A program made the position numbers and the translations under genes. Of a DNA stretch of 64,000 nt, positions 25,029 through 33,433 are shown in pieces. Source of the DNA: Paraglaciecola arctica (lineage in GTDB: Bacteria; Pseudomonadota; Gammaproteobacteria; Enterobacterales; Alteromonadaceae); the NCBI RefSeq assembly GCF_018861065.1, contig NZ_JAHKQO010000036.1, positions 87,865 to 151,864 on the forward strand, written 5' to 3'. The notes under the pieces are model-generated. The model did no database searches and had not been told where the DNA came from. It saw nothing but the letters and a program-made list of their open reading frames with translations. How positions within the stretch are numbered: position 1 is the first letter of the stretch; the number at the start of each line of letters is the position of its first letter.

Positions 25029-25826
25029 ATGAAGAACCCATTTAGCGTGTTATGGTTATTGAATCTCCTCATTATTTTATTTTCCACTCGTTTATCTGCG
25101 CTACCTTCACCTCCTCTGAGATTCTTAACTGAACATAGCCCGCCAGGTGAATATATAAATGAAGAAGGGGTCGTAACGGGTGTCACCGTAGAATTGATCC
25201 GCATATTGCAACAGCGCCTTGATGAACCAGGCGAGATAAACATACTACCTTGGGGCAGAGCCATGAAAATAGCTCGGCAAGAAACAGGGCTCGCATTGTT
25301 TGAAACAGCGCGAACTGCAGAGCGAGAAGGTTGGTTTAAATGGGTGGGGCCACTGCAAAGCTATACTGTTTCACTGTATGGCCTAAAACAGCGAATTATA
25401 CATAAACCCGATATAAAAACGGCTCCCCAAAAATATATTGCGTGCACCTATCGCAATTCTGCAATTATTACTGAAATAGAAAATTTAGGTTTTCATATCG
25501 ATAGAAATTTGATCCTAACCAGTAAAATAGGAGACTGCCAAAAAATGGTATTGCTAGGACGCGCAGATGTAACTCCTGTTAGCGACTTAGGATTAGATAA
25601 CTTTGTATCCAAAGCGACACAAATGGGTGACAAATTGATACCTGTAGCCTTTTTAGCCAAGCGCCAACGTTATCTCGCGTTTTCACTAGATGTTGATTCT
25701 AAACGTATCAATAACTGGCAAAATGCATTAGAGCAGAGCTATCTCGACGGCACCATGCGGCGACTCTATCAACCGGTATATCCCGAATCTGTCATTAAAC
25801 GTCTTGAAGAGTTTGCGAAAAAATAA
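25029..25826 (+). CDS. orphan periplasmic solute-binding protein (SBP_bac_3 type)
   Basis: The 265-residue protein has a signal peptide (MKNPFSVLWLL to SALPSPP) and the layout of family-3 extracellular solute-binding proteins. LTEHSPPGEYINEEGVVTGVTVELI opens lobe one, an early INILPWGRAMKIA follows, and later GDCQKMVLLGRADVTPVSD. Such proteins bind amino acids or related small molecules. No permease or ATPase gene is adjacent, so it may serve a transporter elsewhere or act as a sensor. It is alone, between the divergent dipeptidase gene and the convergent LysR gene. Confidence 0.75.
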   Translation: MKNPFSVLWLLNLLIILFSTRLSALPSPPLRFLTEHSPPGEYINEEGVVTGVTVELIRILQQRLDEPGEINILPWGRAMKIARQETGLALFETARTAEREGWFKWVGPLQSYTVSLYGLKQRIIHKPDIKTAPQKYIACTYRNSAIITEIENLGFHIDRNLILTSKIGDCQKMVLLGRADVTPVSDLGLDNFVSKATQMGDKLIPVAFLAKRQRYLAFSLDVDSKRINNWQNALEQSYLDGTMRRLYQPVYPESVIKRLEEFAKK

Positions 25827-25862
25827 TGGCCAAAAACGTTTAAAATGAATACCTGAGGGATG

Positions 25863-26762
25863 CTATTGTTTCACTCGCGCTACCAAAAAATCCACTGCAG
25901 CTTTCACTTTAGGTACTAAGTATCTTTGTTTCTGATACAACAGATACACTGCCATATCGTTGTTTTGACTAATTTGCACGGTCGGCTCTACCTTTAACTC
26001 CAACAGCTCACCACTTGTTAAATACTGTGCCGCTGACCACCTTGGGGCCATCAATATGCCTTTGCCTTTAGCTGCGAGTTCACCTAACCATTTTCCATTA
26101 TTTGATATTGCGACTTGAGGAGCAGAAACGTCATGCCATTGATTATTGAGGTAAGCCAACCAAGGTGTAGGACCATTAGGTGTACGAAAATATAGACCTT
26201 TGTGTTTTTTCAATTCAAGCGCATCTTTTGGGGTTCCCATGTTTAACAGATATTGCGGAGAGGCAACAGGTACAAACTGATTCCCCATTAGTTTGATAGC
26301 TAACACTCTTTCGTTTGGTGCATAACCGCCTCTAATTGCAATATCCACGTCGTCTCTGCCTAATGTAGACAACTCATCACTTAGACTCACATCGAGTACT
26401 ATTTCAGGGTAAAGTTGGCTGAACTCTTCTAGTAGAGGCAGTAAGATACGCTCTCCAAATCCAACCATGGAGCTGATGTGCAAGTGTCCCATTGGTTTAG
26501 CCTGATAACTACGCACCGCTTCATTACTTTGTTCCAGTTGCTGCAGGATATCGGCCACTTGCTTATAATAACGCTGCCCAACCTCAGTGAGTTTAACGTC
26601 ACGTGTAGAACGCTTTAACAGCGTCGCGCCTAAGCTACTTTCCAAATCTGCAACCCTTCTTGACAATGAGGAAGGTGGCACACCGAATAATCTTGCAGCT
26701 TTGGTAAAACTGCCCATTTCTGCAACTTTACTGAAATAGCGTAACGCTCGGATTTGATCCAT
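25863..26762 (-). CDS. LysR-family regulator of the divergent reductase
   Basis: The 299-residue protein has an N-terminal LysR winged helix (SFTKAARLFGVPPSSLSRRVADLE) and the usual C-terminal effector-binding domain. It diverges from the CurA-like reductase gene across about 154 bases that contain a well-formed inverted repeat with LysR spacing. The simplest reading is that it controls that reductase in response to an electrophile or carbonyl, as many LysR-oxidoreductase pairs do. The inducer cannot be inferred. Confidence 0.85.
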   Translation of the reverse strand: MDQIRALRYFSKVAEMGSFTKAARLFGVPPSSLSRRVADLESSLGATLLKRSTRDVKLTEVGQRYYKQVADILQQLEQSNEAVRSYQAKPMGHLHISSMVGFGERILLPLLEEFSQLYPEIVLDVSLSDELSTLGRDDVDIAIRGGYAPNERVLAIKLMGNQFVPVASPQYLLNMGTPKDALELKKHKGLYFRTPNGPTPWLAYLNNQWHDVSAPQVAISNNGKWLGELAAKGKGILMAPRWSAAQYLTSGELLELKVEPTVQISQNNDMAVYLLYQKQRYLVPKVKAAVDFLVARVKQ

Positions 26763-26794
26763 TAGATTCCTTCAATCTCAATCCCAAATTCTAA

Positions 26795-26815
26795 TTATTG
26801 TCTTTATAACAATAA
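26795..26815. promoter_or_regulatory. LysR-type inverted repeat
   Basis: TTATTGT (26795-26801) and ACAATAA (26809-26815) are perfectly complementary 7-base arms with a 7-base spacer, in the divergent lysR/reductase promoter region. The size and position match LysR recognition sites. Binding is inferred. Confidence 0.5.
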
Positions 26816-26916
26816 AGATAGCCTTTTTCAGCTATATATCTTGCAATTTTAATTGGCAATACTAAAGGTCATGGCACAATTCAATTCACGCAACCACACA
26901 ATGGAGAATGCGATAC

Positions 26917-27915
26917 ATGAGTACATACACTGCGATTAATCTAGTTGCCCGCCCTGCCCCTGGCCCTATTGGTTCAGAACTTTTTGAAATAGTACAAAAG
27001 CCCATTCCAAGCGCTGGTCCTGGACAAATATTAATTAAACAAACCCATATGTCGCTAGATCCCGCGATGGTTGGATGGATGAATCCCGATCCAGAAAGTT
27101 ATATCCCACCCGTAGCACTTGGAGACGTTATGCGCTCTTCAGGAATTGCTGAGGTAATCGAAAGTAACCACCCCGACTTTAGTGTTGGAGACCGTGTAAT
27201 GGGTATGACAGGATGGACTGAATATGTCCTAAGCACAGGCGAAGGCCTCAGAAAAGTACAACCGGGATTAGATCCGGAAATGGTGCTATCTGTTTTTGCA
27301 CTTCCTGGTTTAACTGCAACCCAAGGTCTTTTCGGTTTTGGCAATCCCAAGGCTGGCGAAACAATAGTTGTTAGTGGCGCTGCGGGTTCAGTGGGTTCAA
27401 TAGTGGGTCAATTGGCTAAAGCGGAAGGCCTCAATGTTATTGGGGTAGCAGGCTCTGACGAAAAGTGTGATTGGATTGCCAACGAGTTAGGTTTTGATGG
27501 CGCGATCAACTACAAAACAGACGATATTGATGCAAAGTTATCAGAGTTAGCGCCCAAAGGAGTAGACATTTACTTTGAAAATACTGGTGGCCCTATCCAG
27601 CATCATGTAATCGAACATATGAATGCTCACGGCCGAGCAGTAGTGTGTGGCATGATTTCAGATTACACAGCCGAAACACCGAGTGCCGGTCCTAACTGGA
27701 TACCAATAATCAAAAAACGTATCACTATTCAGGGCTACGCTATGCCTGACCATTTTGCACAGCTGCCAGAATTAGTTGCTAAACTCACTCCCTATGTGAT
27801 GCAAGGTAAAATAAAACACCGTGCACATGTATTGAATGGCTTAGAGTCGGCAGTGGATGGTTTAAACATGTTATTAACAGGTGCCAACAAAGGTAAACTA
27901 ATAGTTAAATTGTAA
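26917..27915 (+). CDS. NADP-dependent MDR reductase, CurA/LTB4DH-like
   Basis: The 332-residue protein belongs to the zinc-free medium-chain reductases related to CurA and leukotriene B4 12-hydroxydehydrogenase, which reduce alpha,beta-unsaturated carbonyls with NADPH. The N-terminal ARPAPGPIGSELFEI and DPAMVGWMN are typical. The Rossmann motif VSGAAGSVGSIVGQLAK lies near residue 150, followed by VDIYFENTGG. An ATG nine bases upstream is in frame, but only the ATG at 26917 leaves proper spacing to GGAG, so I chose it. A terminator follows at 27951. It is probably controlled by the divergent LysR protein. Confidence 0.85.
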   Translation: MSTYTAINLVARPAPGPIGSELFEIVQKPIPSAGPGQILIKQTHMSLDPAMVGWMNPDPESYIPPVALGDVMRSSGIAEVIESNHPDFSVGDRVMGMTGWTEYVLSTGEGLRKVQPGLDPEMVLSVFALPGLTATQGLFGFGNPKAGETIVVSGAAGSVGSIVGQLAKAEGLNVIGVAGSDEKCDWIANELGFDGAINYKTDDIDAKLSELAPKGVDIYFENTGGPIQHHVIEHMNAHGRAVVCGMISDYTAETPSAGPNWIPIIKKRITIQGYAMPDHFAQLPELVAKLTPYVMQGKIKHRAHVLNGLESAVDGLNMLLTGANKGKLIVKL

Positions 27916-27950
27916 AACCAATTTATATAACCTTCATGTATATTTATTAA

Positions 27951-27981
27951 ACAAACACCTCCAAAATCTGGAGGTGTTTGT
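27951..27981 (+). terminator. Rho-independent terminator after the MDR reductase
   Basis: ACAAACACCTCC (27951-27962) and GGAGGTGTTTGT (27970-27981) form a perfect 12-bp stem with a 7-base loop. GCGCTTTTT follows, so a T-run begins a few bases after the stem. Confidence 0.75.
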
Positions 27982-28221
27982 GCGCTTTTTGATAGAAACT
28001 GTGTGACCCTACACAAAAATCAGCGACTTTTTCTTAAATATCTTCAAAAAATTTCTCTTCAAAACGTAAAGTGTTTTTATCTATATTATTCCAATCCTAC
28101 CTATCCAACGGTTTGCCTTAACCAAATAAAAAACACACTCAACAAGGCGCTTAAGCCCTTAATACAAAGGCTTTCAGATTATTTTTCATTTAGCAGCAGA
28201 AACAACTCTCGCTTAAAGATA

Positions 28222-28295
28222 TTACCAATACTTAACAAACTCTCCGTATTGGTATTACCAAAATAATACCAATCTTTAAATATTGGAATAACAAA
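28222..28295. promoter_or_regulatory. cluster of TTGGTA-type palindromes before the TonB receptor
   Basis: A perfect 13-base palindrome, TTGGTA-T-TACCAA, lies at 28249-28261. It is also the left arm of a larger inverted repeat, ATTGGTATTA (28248-28257) with TAATACCAAT (28264-28273). A further half-site, ATTACCAAT, begins at 28221, and a weaker copy, TTGGAATAACAAA, begins near 28283. This resembles the TTGGTATACCAA sites of the UxuR/ExuR branch of GntR regulators, which control hexuronate genes. The cluster sits directly upstream of the -35 box. The regulator itself is not in the window. Confidence 0.55.
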
Positions 28296-28298
28296 ATA

Positions 28299-28327
28299 TT
28301 GACATGACATGCATTAATTGGTTAGTT
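28299..28327 (+). promoter_or_regulatory. promoter of the TonB receptor / alginate cluster
   Basis: A perfect -35 TTGACA (28299-28304) is followed after 17 bases by TTAGTT (28322-28327), a weak -10. It lies about 100 bases upstream of the receptor start and just after the palindrome cluster, a good arrangement for a regulated promoter. Confidence 0.45.
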
Positions 28328-28430
28328 TATAGCACAAGCTTGAAACATATTGTTTACAACTCAAACAAAATGTAAACAAGTAAAATCTCACATAACGAAT
28401 AACACTTATTGCACAGTGAATGGAGAACGC

Positions 28431-31400
28431 ATGAAAACTAAACTAAATAAAATCAGCTCCGTACTTAAGAGTACCAGCGCACATTCAGCGATCTACAGCG
28501 CAGCTGTAGTCGCAATTTTGGCAGCTCCCACAGTTTCAGCACAAGAAGCGGCTCCCGAACAAGCTGTTGAAGTCATCGAGGTTTCAGGAATTCGTAGCTC
28601 ACTTACGAGCGCATTGCTTGAAAAACGTGAATCAACCAACCTAATTGAAATAATTGAAGCAGAAGATATCGGCAAATTACCCGACCAAAACTTGGCGGAA
28701 GTATTAGAAAACGTAACAGGAATTCAAATTACAAGAACAGCTGGTGTGGGTACTGGTGTTCAGATTCGTGGTTCAAATTCGAACAATGTTCTAATAAACG
28801 GCGTGCAAACAGTAGGCGCAGGAACAGGACGTGGCGGTATAAGTTTTGAAGACGTTTCAGCGTCAATCATCGCTGGTGTCGAGGTGACAAAAGCTTCTGA
28901 GGCCAAAACAATTGAAGGCTCTGTAGGCGGTACAGTTAACTTAAGAACTATTCGTCCGTTAGAACTCAGCGAGCAATTAATTAATGTTCGTATTCAAGGC
29001 GAAGACAGTAGCTTAACAACTGACGGCATCCAACCACGCTTTTCAGCAGTATATGGTGATAACTGGGACACTGATAGCGGTAAGTTTGGTTTTGTTATGA
29101 GTGGCAGTGTAACACGTCAAGAATCTTCATCTTTCCGTCCTCGTGTTGACCGTGATGGTAGTTTAGTCGAAAACTGTGATGCAGTTGTTGTTCGTAGCGG
29201 AAGCGTTGAAGACGTTGCTGACCGCCCCGTTTGTCAAGATTTCGATTTCCTTGGAATTCAGTTCTTAAATCAAGAATACGAAAACTATGAGTACGAAACC
29301 ACTAACATTTCATCAACCTTCGAATTCGCTCCAAACGATAACACTAAATTTTTCTTAGATGTTGTATTAACTGATCAAGAGCGTCGTCAGGATAGTACCC
29401 GAGTTCAGGGTTCGGGTGTAAGTTCAGTACTTAACCAAAACTTACCGACTGAATTTGAAACAATTAACTTTGGCTCTTTAGATGGTGTGGAACTTGGCAG
29501 TATCCAAGCGGCAGTGCGTGGTGTTGTCGAGCCCGATTTAGCTAAGGATGACGATGATCCTAATTTACGTTTTAGTAGTGACACTGGTGCACGTTTGACA
29601 GATACCAGCCTATTCCGCTTCGGTGGAGAGTGGCAGGGTGACAATTTATTCGCTAGTTTTGAAATATCTTCAGCTAGTTCTGATACCACAAATCCAAATT
29701 TAAGCACCACTTTAAACTTCATTAACCCGCACGCTCCATTAGACGGTCTTGATGAAGACGGCAACATTACTTCAAACACAAGTAATGATAACGCTGTGCC
29801 ATTTATCTATGATTTAACAGGTGGAGCCTTAACCTTTGGTATCAACTTTGATTCACCATTTGCGCCAACTGTTGCAGAATTATTGGATCCTGCCAACGTT
29901 GTATTAGATCAGGTTGATGTGGGCCGTAATGAAACAAACAACTCATTAGACGCCGCTCGTGCAGATTTCAGTTATTATTTAGAAGACTCTCCTGTTACTT
30001 CTATCGATTTTGGTTTACGTGTCAGCAAACGCGAAAGTACCTACAATCAAATAACTGATAGAATTGGTGGCTTCAGTAAGATGGTAGATAGCCCAAGTGG
30101 TTCACTGTTCTCGGATATTTTAGTCGCTGGACCTAGTAACTTTGGCGACGCTGATGGTCGTGAATTGGCAATGCGAAACTTCATTATCATCGATCCAGAT
30201 TTAGCCTTTAACAATCCTGATTTTGTTTTAGACACCTTAGAATCTGCGCTAATTGCTCATGACTCTTCACCTGACTTGTCATCGTTATCTCCGTCATCTT
30301 CAGCATTTTTTAGTATTTCTGAAGAGACTCAAGCTATATATGCACAAGCAAACTTCGAGTTCGAAAACGTTGTTGGTAACATAGGTGTAAGACACCTGAA
30401 AACAACTGTTGATTCCACAGGTAATACTATTACTGACAGTGGCTCAGAATTAACGACTATTTCTGGTGATTACAGCTATACCTTACCCAAAGTGAATATT
30501 GTGTTTACGCCACATGATGAAGTAGTGTTGCGATTAGGTTGGGGTCAAGATATTCGTCGTCCAGATTTTTCTGATTTGAATACCTCTGTGTCTTTCCCTT
30601 CTAACATTAACCAGTCGGTTTCAATCGGTAATCCTGGTTTAGAGCCACAAGAGATCACCACTTTAGATTTATCTGCCGAGTGGTATTTTACTGAAGCGGC
30701 TGTAGTGAGCATCGGTTATTTCGATAAAGAAATCAGTAACCTGTTCGTTTCTACTTTGGATTCTTCACCAACAGATGCTAACGGTTTCTTTTCTACCGAT
30801 CCTTCGTGTTCTGGCGGTGGTATCTATAACCCTGCAGCACAAGGCGATGATTTCCTTGCTCCTTTAGGTGTAACTGGTGCTTGTGTAGATAAAAATACTC
30901 AAGTAAACGACCCGGCTAAAACCACACAAACAGGTATCGAAATGGCGGTTCAATATGATCTGTCTAGTTTTGAAGATGATTTAGGATGGGCGTCTGGCTT
31001 TGGTTTTATGGCTAACTATACCATCCAAGAATACAAAGGTGGTTCAACGGTTAATGCTTCCGCAGGTCGTGGTACTGATATCTTTAACGCCATTAACGGC
31101 ATTTATGATGATGCTGATTTTGTAACAGTTAATGCCGTTCAAGGTCTTTTAGATTTCTCTGAAAATGCATATAACGTGACAGCTTATTATGAGAAGTTTG
31201 GTTTATCTGCACGACTTCGTTACACATGGCGCGAAGCTTTCCGTACCGATGATACTGCAGGTGGTGCATCACGTAACTCAACTTTAGGTTTCCCAGTTTA
31301 TACTCACGACCGCGGACAACTTAATGCAAGTGTTAGCTATGATGTTAACGAACAACTAAACATAGGCGTCGAAGCGGTTAACTTAACTGAGTCTGATATT

Positions 31401-31490
31401 ACACAATCTTGTGTAAATGAAGATGCGATGCTGTGTTTCCAAGGATTGGCTGACCGTCGCATAACCTTTGGCGCTAGCTACCGTTTCTAA
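28431..31490 (+). CDS. TonB-dependent outer-membrane receptor, probably for oligoalginate
   Basis: The 1019-residue receptor has a signal peptide ending near VSAQEA and a TonB box-like VEVIEVSGIRSSL. The plug domain shows KLPDQNLAEVLENVTGIQI, and a long beta-barrel ends in the aromatic RITFGASYRF. It belongs to the Xanthomonas/Caulobacter carbohydrate-type receptors, which import oligosaccharides across the outer membrane using TonB energy. The location before DEH reductase, KdgF and PL17 genes suggests alginate oligomers as substrate. An open start lies 81 bases upstream, but the ATG at 28431 has GGAGA at good spacing and begins the signal peptide. Two hairpins after the stop may hold back transcription into the next genes. 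Confidence 0.9.
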   Translation: MKTKLNKISSVLKSTSAHSAIYSAAVVAILAAPTVSAQEAAPEQAVEVIEVSGIRSSLTSALLEKRESTNLIEIIEAEDIGKLPDQNLAEVLENVTGIQITRTAGVGTGVQIRGSNSNNVLINGVQTVGAGTGRGGISFEDVSASIIAGVEVTKASEAKTIEGSVGGTVNLRTIRPLELSEQLINVRIQGEDSSLTTDGIQPRFSAVYGDNWDTDSGKFGFVMSGSVTRQESSSFRPRVDRDGSLVENCDAVVVRSGSVEDVADRPVCQDFDFLGIQFLNQEYENYEYETTNISSTFEFAPNDNTKFFLDVVLTDQERRQDSTRVQGSGVSSVLNQNLPTEFETINFGSLDGVELGSIQAAVRGVVEPDLAKDDDDPNLRFSSDTGARLTDTSLFRFGGEWQGDNLFASFEISSASSDTTNPNLSTTLNFINPHAPLDGLDEDGNITSNTSNDNAVPFIYDLTGGALTFGINFDSPFAPTVAELLDPANVVLDQVDVGRNETNNSLDAARADFSYYLEDSPVTSIDFGLRVSKRESTYNQITDRIGGFSKMVDSPSGSLFSDILVAGPSNFGDADGRELAMRNFIIIDPDLAFNNPDFVLDTLESALIAHDSSPDLSSLSPSSSAFFSISEETQAIYAQANFEFENVVGNIGVRHLKTTVDSTGNTITDSGSELTTISGDYSYTLPKVNIVFTPHDEVVLRLGWGQDIRRPDFSDLNTSVSFPSNINQSVSIGNPGLEPQEITTLDLSAEWYFTEAAVVSIGYFDKEISNLFVSTLDSSPTDANGFFSTDPSCSGGGIYNPAAQGDDFLAPLGVTGACVDKNTQVNDPAKTTQTGIEMAVQYDLSSFEDDLGWASGFGFMANYTIQEYKGGSTVNASAGRGTDIFNAINGIYDDADFVTVNAVQGLLDFSENAYNVTAYYEKFGLSARLRYTWREAFRTDDTAGGASRNSTLGFPVYTHDRGQLNASVSYDVNEQLNIGVEAVNLTESDITQSCVNEDAMLCFQGLADRRITFGASYRF

Positions 31491-31520
31491 AGTCTAGAAT
31501 TCGATAGTAAGGGACCACTA

Positions 31521-31570
31521 AAGCGCTTTTCTTGGCGCTTCGCTACCTCCAGTATGAAACTGGGGGTAGC
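31521..31570 (+). terminator. tandem hairpins after the TonB receptor
   Basis: The first hairpin pairs AAGCGC (31521-31526) with GCGCTT (31535-31540). The second is stronger: GCTACCTCCAGT (31542-31553) pairs with ACTGGGGGTAGC (31559-31570) over 12 positions with one G-T pair and a 5-base loop. AAATAA follows, so a T-run is missing. It probably protects the receptor mRNA 3' end or gives partial termination between receptor and enzyme genes. Confidence 0.5.
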
Positions 31571-31679
31571 AAATAACTTCTGTGACGCTAGGTTTAAAGT
31601 AGTTAAAATAAGATTCGTAATGTAAATAAAATCACAGTAATTTGTGGAAGTTACGCAGCATCAAATTATTACCAGCCAC

Positions 31680-31710
31680 ATTACCAATATTATCAAATAT
31701 TATTACCAAT
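31680..31710. promoter_or_regulatory. repeated TTACCAAT half-sites before the dehydrogenase
   Basis: ATTACCAAT at 31680-31688 and TATTACCAAT at 31701-31710 repeat the half-site of the palindromes upstream of the receptor, about 21 bases apart and thus on one DNA face. A related ATTATTACCAG lies just before. This suggests a second site for the same regulator and an independent promoter for the enzyme genes. Confidence 0.4.
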
Positions 31711-31854
31711 TGAGTGACCAATAGTGTAAATTAGACGGATGAAAAGTATTAGTCTAACAGCGAATACAAATTAACCCGTTGAGCATGTGATAAACCCAAA
31801 GCGCATAGCAAACAGCAAACAGCAAACTAAAATCACTATGAATAGGAATTATTT

Positions 31855-32727
31855 ATGACAAAACCTACCATTGGCTTTATTGGCCTTGGCCTTATGGGCA
31901 GTAACATGGTTGAAAACCTTCAAAAAAAGGGTTTTGAACCAATTGTAATGGACCTAAATAAGGACGCAGTTGCCGCCGTGGTTGCTCGCGGAGCCACTGA
32001 AGCAGCCTCTCCCGCTGAACTAGCTGCTGCTTGTGATATCGTTATGCTATGCCTAACGACTTCTAATGTAGTTGAAAAGTTAGTCTATGCAGAAGACGGA
32101 ATATTAGCGGGAATCAAAAAAGACGCTGTCTTAATAGATTTTGGTACCTCTATTCCAGCCTCGACTCGCAAAATCGGTGCCGACCTTGCTAAAAAAGGTG
32201 CGGGCATGGTTGATGCAGCACTGGGACGCACACCTGCACATGCTAAGGACGGGCTTTTAAACATCATGGCTTCTGGAGATCAAGCGACCTTTGATAGTGT
32301 AAAAGCAATTCTTGAAATGCAAGGTGAGAATGTATTCTATCTTGGAGCACTAGGTGCAGGCCATACAACAAAATTAATCAACAATTTCATCGGCATGACA
32401 ACTGTTACTGCTATGTCGCAGGCCTTTGCTGTTGCTGAACGTGCTGGTGTAGACCGCCAACAACTTTTCGATATCATGTCTACAGGCCCATCTAACTCAC
32501 CATTTATGCATTTTTGTAAGAACTATGCGGTTGACGGAGTCAGCGATTTAGGTTTCTCCATCAATAATGCTAACAAAGATTTAGGTTATTTCCTTGAAAT
32601 GGTAAATGATTTAGGTACCACAGCTAAGATAGCTGAGGGCACCTCAGCTCACCTTCAAGCTGCAGTCGATGCAGGTATGGGAAATGGCAACGTTCCAGAA
32701 ATTTACGATTATTTTCTTAAATTATAG
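31855..32727 (+). CDS. beta-hydroxyacid dehydrogenase, probable DEH reductase
   Basis: The 290-residue protein is of the 3-hydroxyisobutyrate dehydrogenase family. It has the N-terminal cofactor motif GFIGLGLMGSNM (residues 7-18) and the catalytic lysine in HTTKLINN (Lys173). DFGTSIPASTRK and GRTPAHAKDGLLN line the substrate site. In alginate-degrading Vibrio, a member of this family (DehR) reduces 4-deoxy-L-erythro-5-hexoseulose uronate to 2-keto-3-deoxygluconate. The neighbourhood makes that role likely here. Tartronate-semialdehyde reductase is the alternative. A terminator follows at 32784, so kdgF probably has its own promoter. Confidence 0.8.
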   Translation: MTKPTIGFIGLGLMGSNMVENLQKKGFEPIVMDLNKDAVAAVVARGATEAASPAELAAACDIVMLCLTTSNVVEKLVYAEDGILAGIKKDAVLIDFGTSIPASTRKIGADLAKKGAGMVDAALGRTPAHAKDGLLNIMASGDQATFDSVKAILEMQGENVFYLGALGAGHTTKLINNFIGMTTVTAMSQAFAVAERAGVDRQQLFDIMSTGPSNSPFMHFCKNYAVDGVSDLGFSINNANKDLGYFLEMVNDLGTTAKIAEGTSAHLQAAVDAGMGNGNVPEIYDYFLKL

Positions 32728-32783
32728 AAATAATTGAAGAGCGACCAGAAAAACATGATCTGTAAGAATTGTGTTTGATTATT

Positions 32784-32810
32784 AAGCCTCTTAACTCAGA
32801 GGCTTTTTAG
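32784..32810 (+). terminator. Rho-independent terminator after the dehydrogenase
   Basis: AAGCCTC (32784-32790) pairs with GAGGCTT (32799-32805), followed by TTTAG, giving a five-T run that begins in the stem. It separates the dehydrogenase gene from kdgF. Confidence 0.7.
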
Positions 32811-32878
32811 TTCTGATGACATTCCGGATAGCTTTTTAAACATAAACTTTCCGCTAACAGGCGAAATAGGAGTTAAAT

Positions 32879-33235
32879 ATGAGCCAAAGTGAACACTTTT
32901 TATTTGCTGATAAGACAGAAATTGAAGATATTGGCGGCGGTCTAAAACGTCAAATGTTGGGTTATAACCACGAATTAATGGCGGTGAAAATTTGGTTCGA
33001 AAAAGGTGCGATTGGCTACAATCATGCACATCGACATTCACAAGTGACTTACGTAGTCGAAGGCGAATTCCATTTTAACATTGATGGGGTCACCCAGATT
33101 TTAAAAGCAGGGGATAGCTGCTTGATTCCACCATTTGCAGATCATGGTGCGACTTGCCCAACCGGCGGTATTCTCATCGATACCTTTAGTCCAGCCCGAG
33201 AAGACTTCGTGGAAGGTTTATCAGCCCCTGAATAA
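32879..33235 (+). CDS. kdgF: KdgF, unsaturated uronate cupin
   Basis: The 118-residue single-domain cupin matches KdgF, which opens 4,5-unsaturated monouronates from pectin or alginate to linear keto sugars such as DEH. Metal-binding residues lie in the motif HAHRHSQVTYVVEGEFHF (His49, His51, His53, Gln55) and in the second motif near His89 (PPFADHGA). It has no signal peptide and should work in the cytoplasm or, if leaky, on periplasmic products. It follows the DEH-reductase-like gene and precedes the oligoalginate lyase whose products it would process. The ATG is preceded by AGGAGTT. Confidence 0.9.
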   Translation: MSQSEHFLFADKTEIEDIGGGLKRQMLGYNHELMAVKIWFEKGAIGYNHAHRHSQVTYVVEGEFHFNIDGVTQILKAGDSCLIPPFADHGATCPTGGILIDTFSPAREDFVEGLSAPE

Positions 33236-33250
33236 CGGTGACGAATGATT

Positions 33251-33296
33251 GTGTACTCAAACACCCAATTGGCCTTAACCAAAAGTTTGAGTACGC
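33251..33296 (+). other. long hairpin between kdgF and the PL17 gene
   Basis: GTACTCAAAC (33253-33262) and GTTTGAGTAC (33285-33294) are perfectly complementary over 10 bases. Two more pairs extend the stem, and an inner TTGG/CCAA pairing lies in the loop. There is no T-run. It may act as an RNA processing or stability element between the two genes, or as a Rho-dependent stop. Confidence 0.45.
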
Positions 33297-33394
33297 AACC
33301 ATATGTTTTGGCTGCCCCCTGCAGATAATCATTTAATCGCAAATACCGAATTTGTGACGGTGAGCAAATCCTCCGATAAAACACATTTTCAAAA

Positions 33395-33417
33395 CTAACA
33401 AACTATTTCATTGTTAG
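33395..33417 (+). other. hairpin next to the PL17 ribosome binding site
   Basis: CTAACAA (33395-33401) and TTGTTAG (33411-33417) form a 7-bp stem ending seven bases before the AAAGGAC ribosome binding site of the lyase gene. It could affect translation start or mRNA 5' stability. Confidence 0.35.
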
Positions 33418-33433
33418 AAAAAGGACACCTAAA

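Noticed and set aside
28003-28266. 87-residue rightward ORF before the TonB receptor
   Set aside because: It has AT-driven composition, lacks a ribosome binding site and runs through the operator palindromes, so I treat it as chance.
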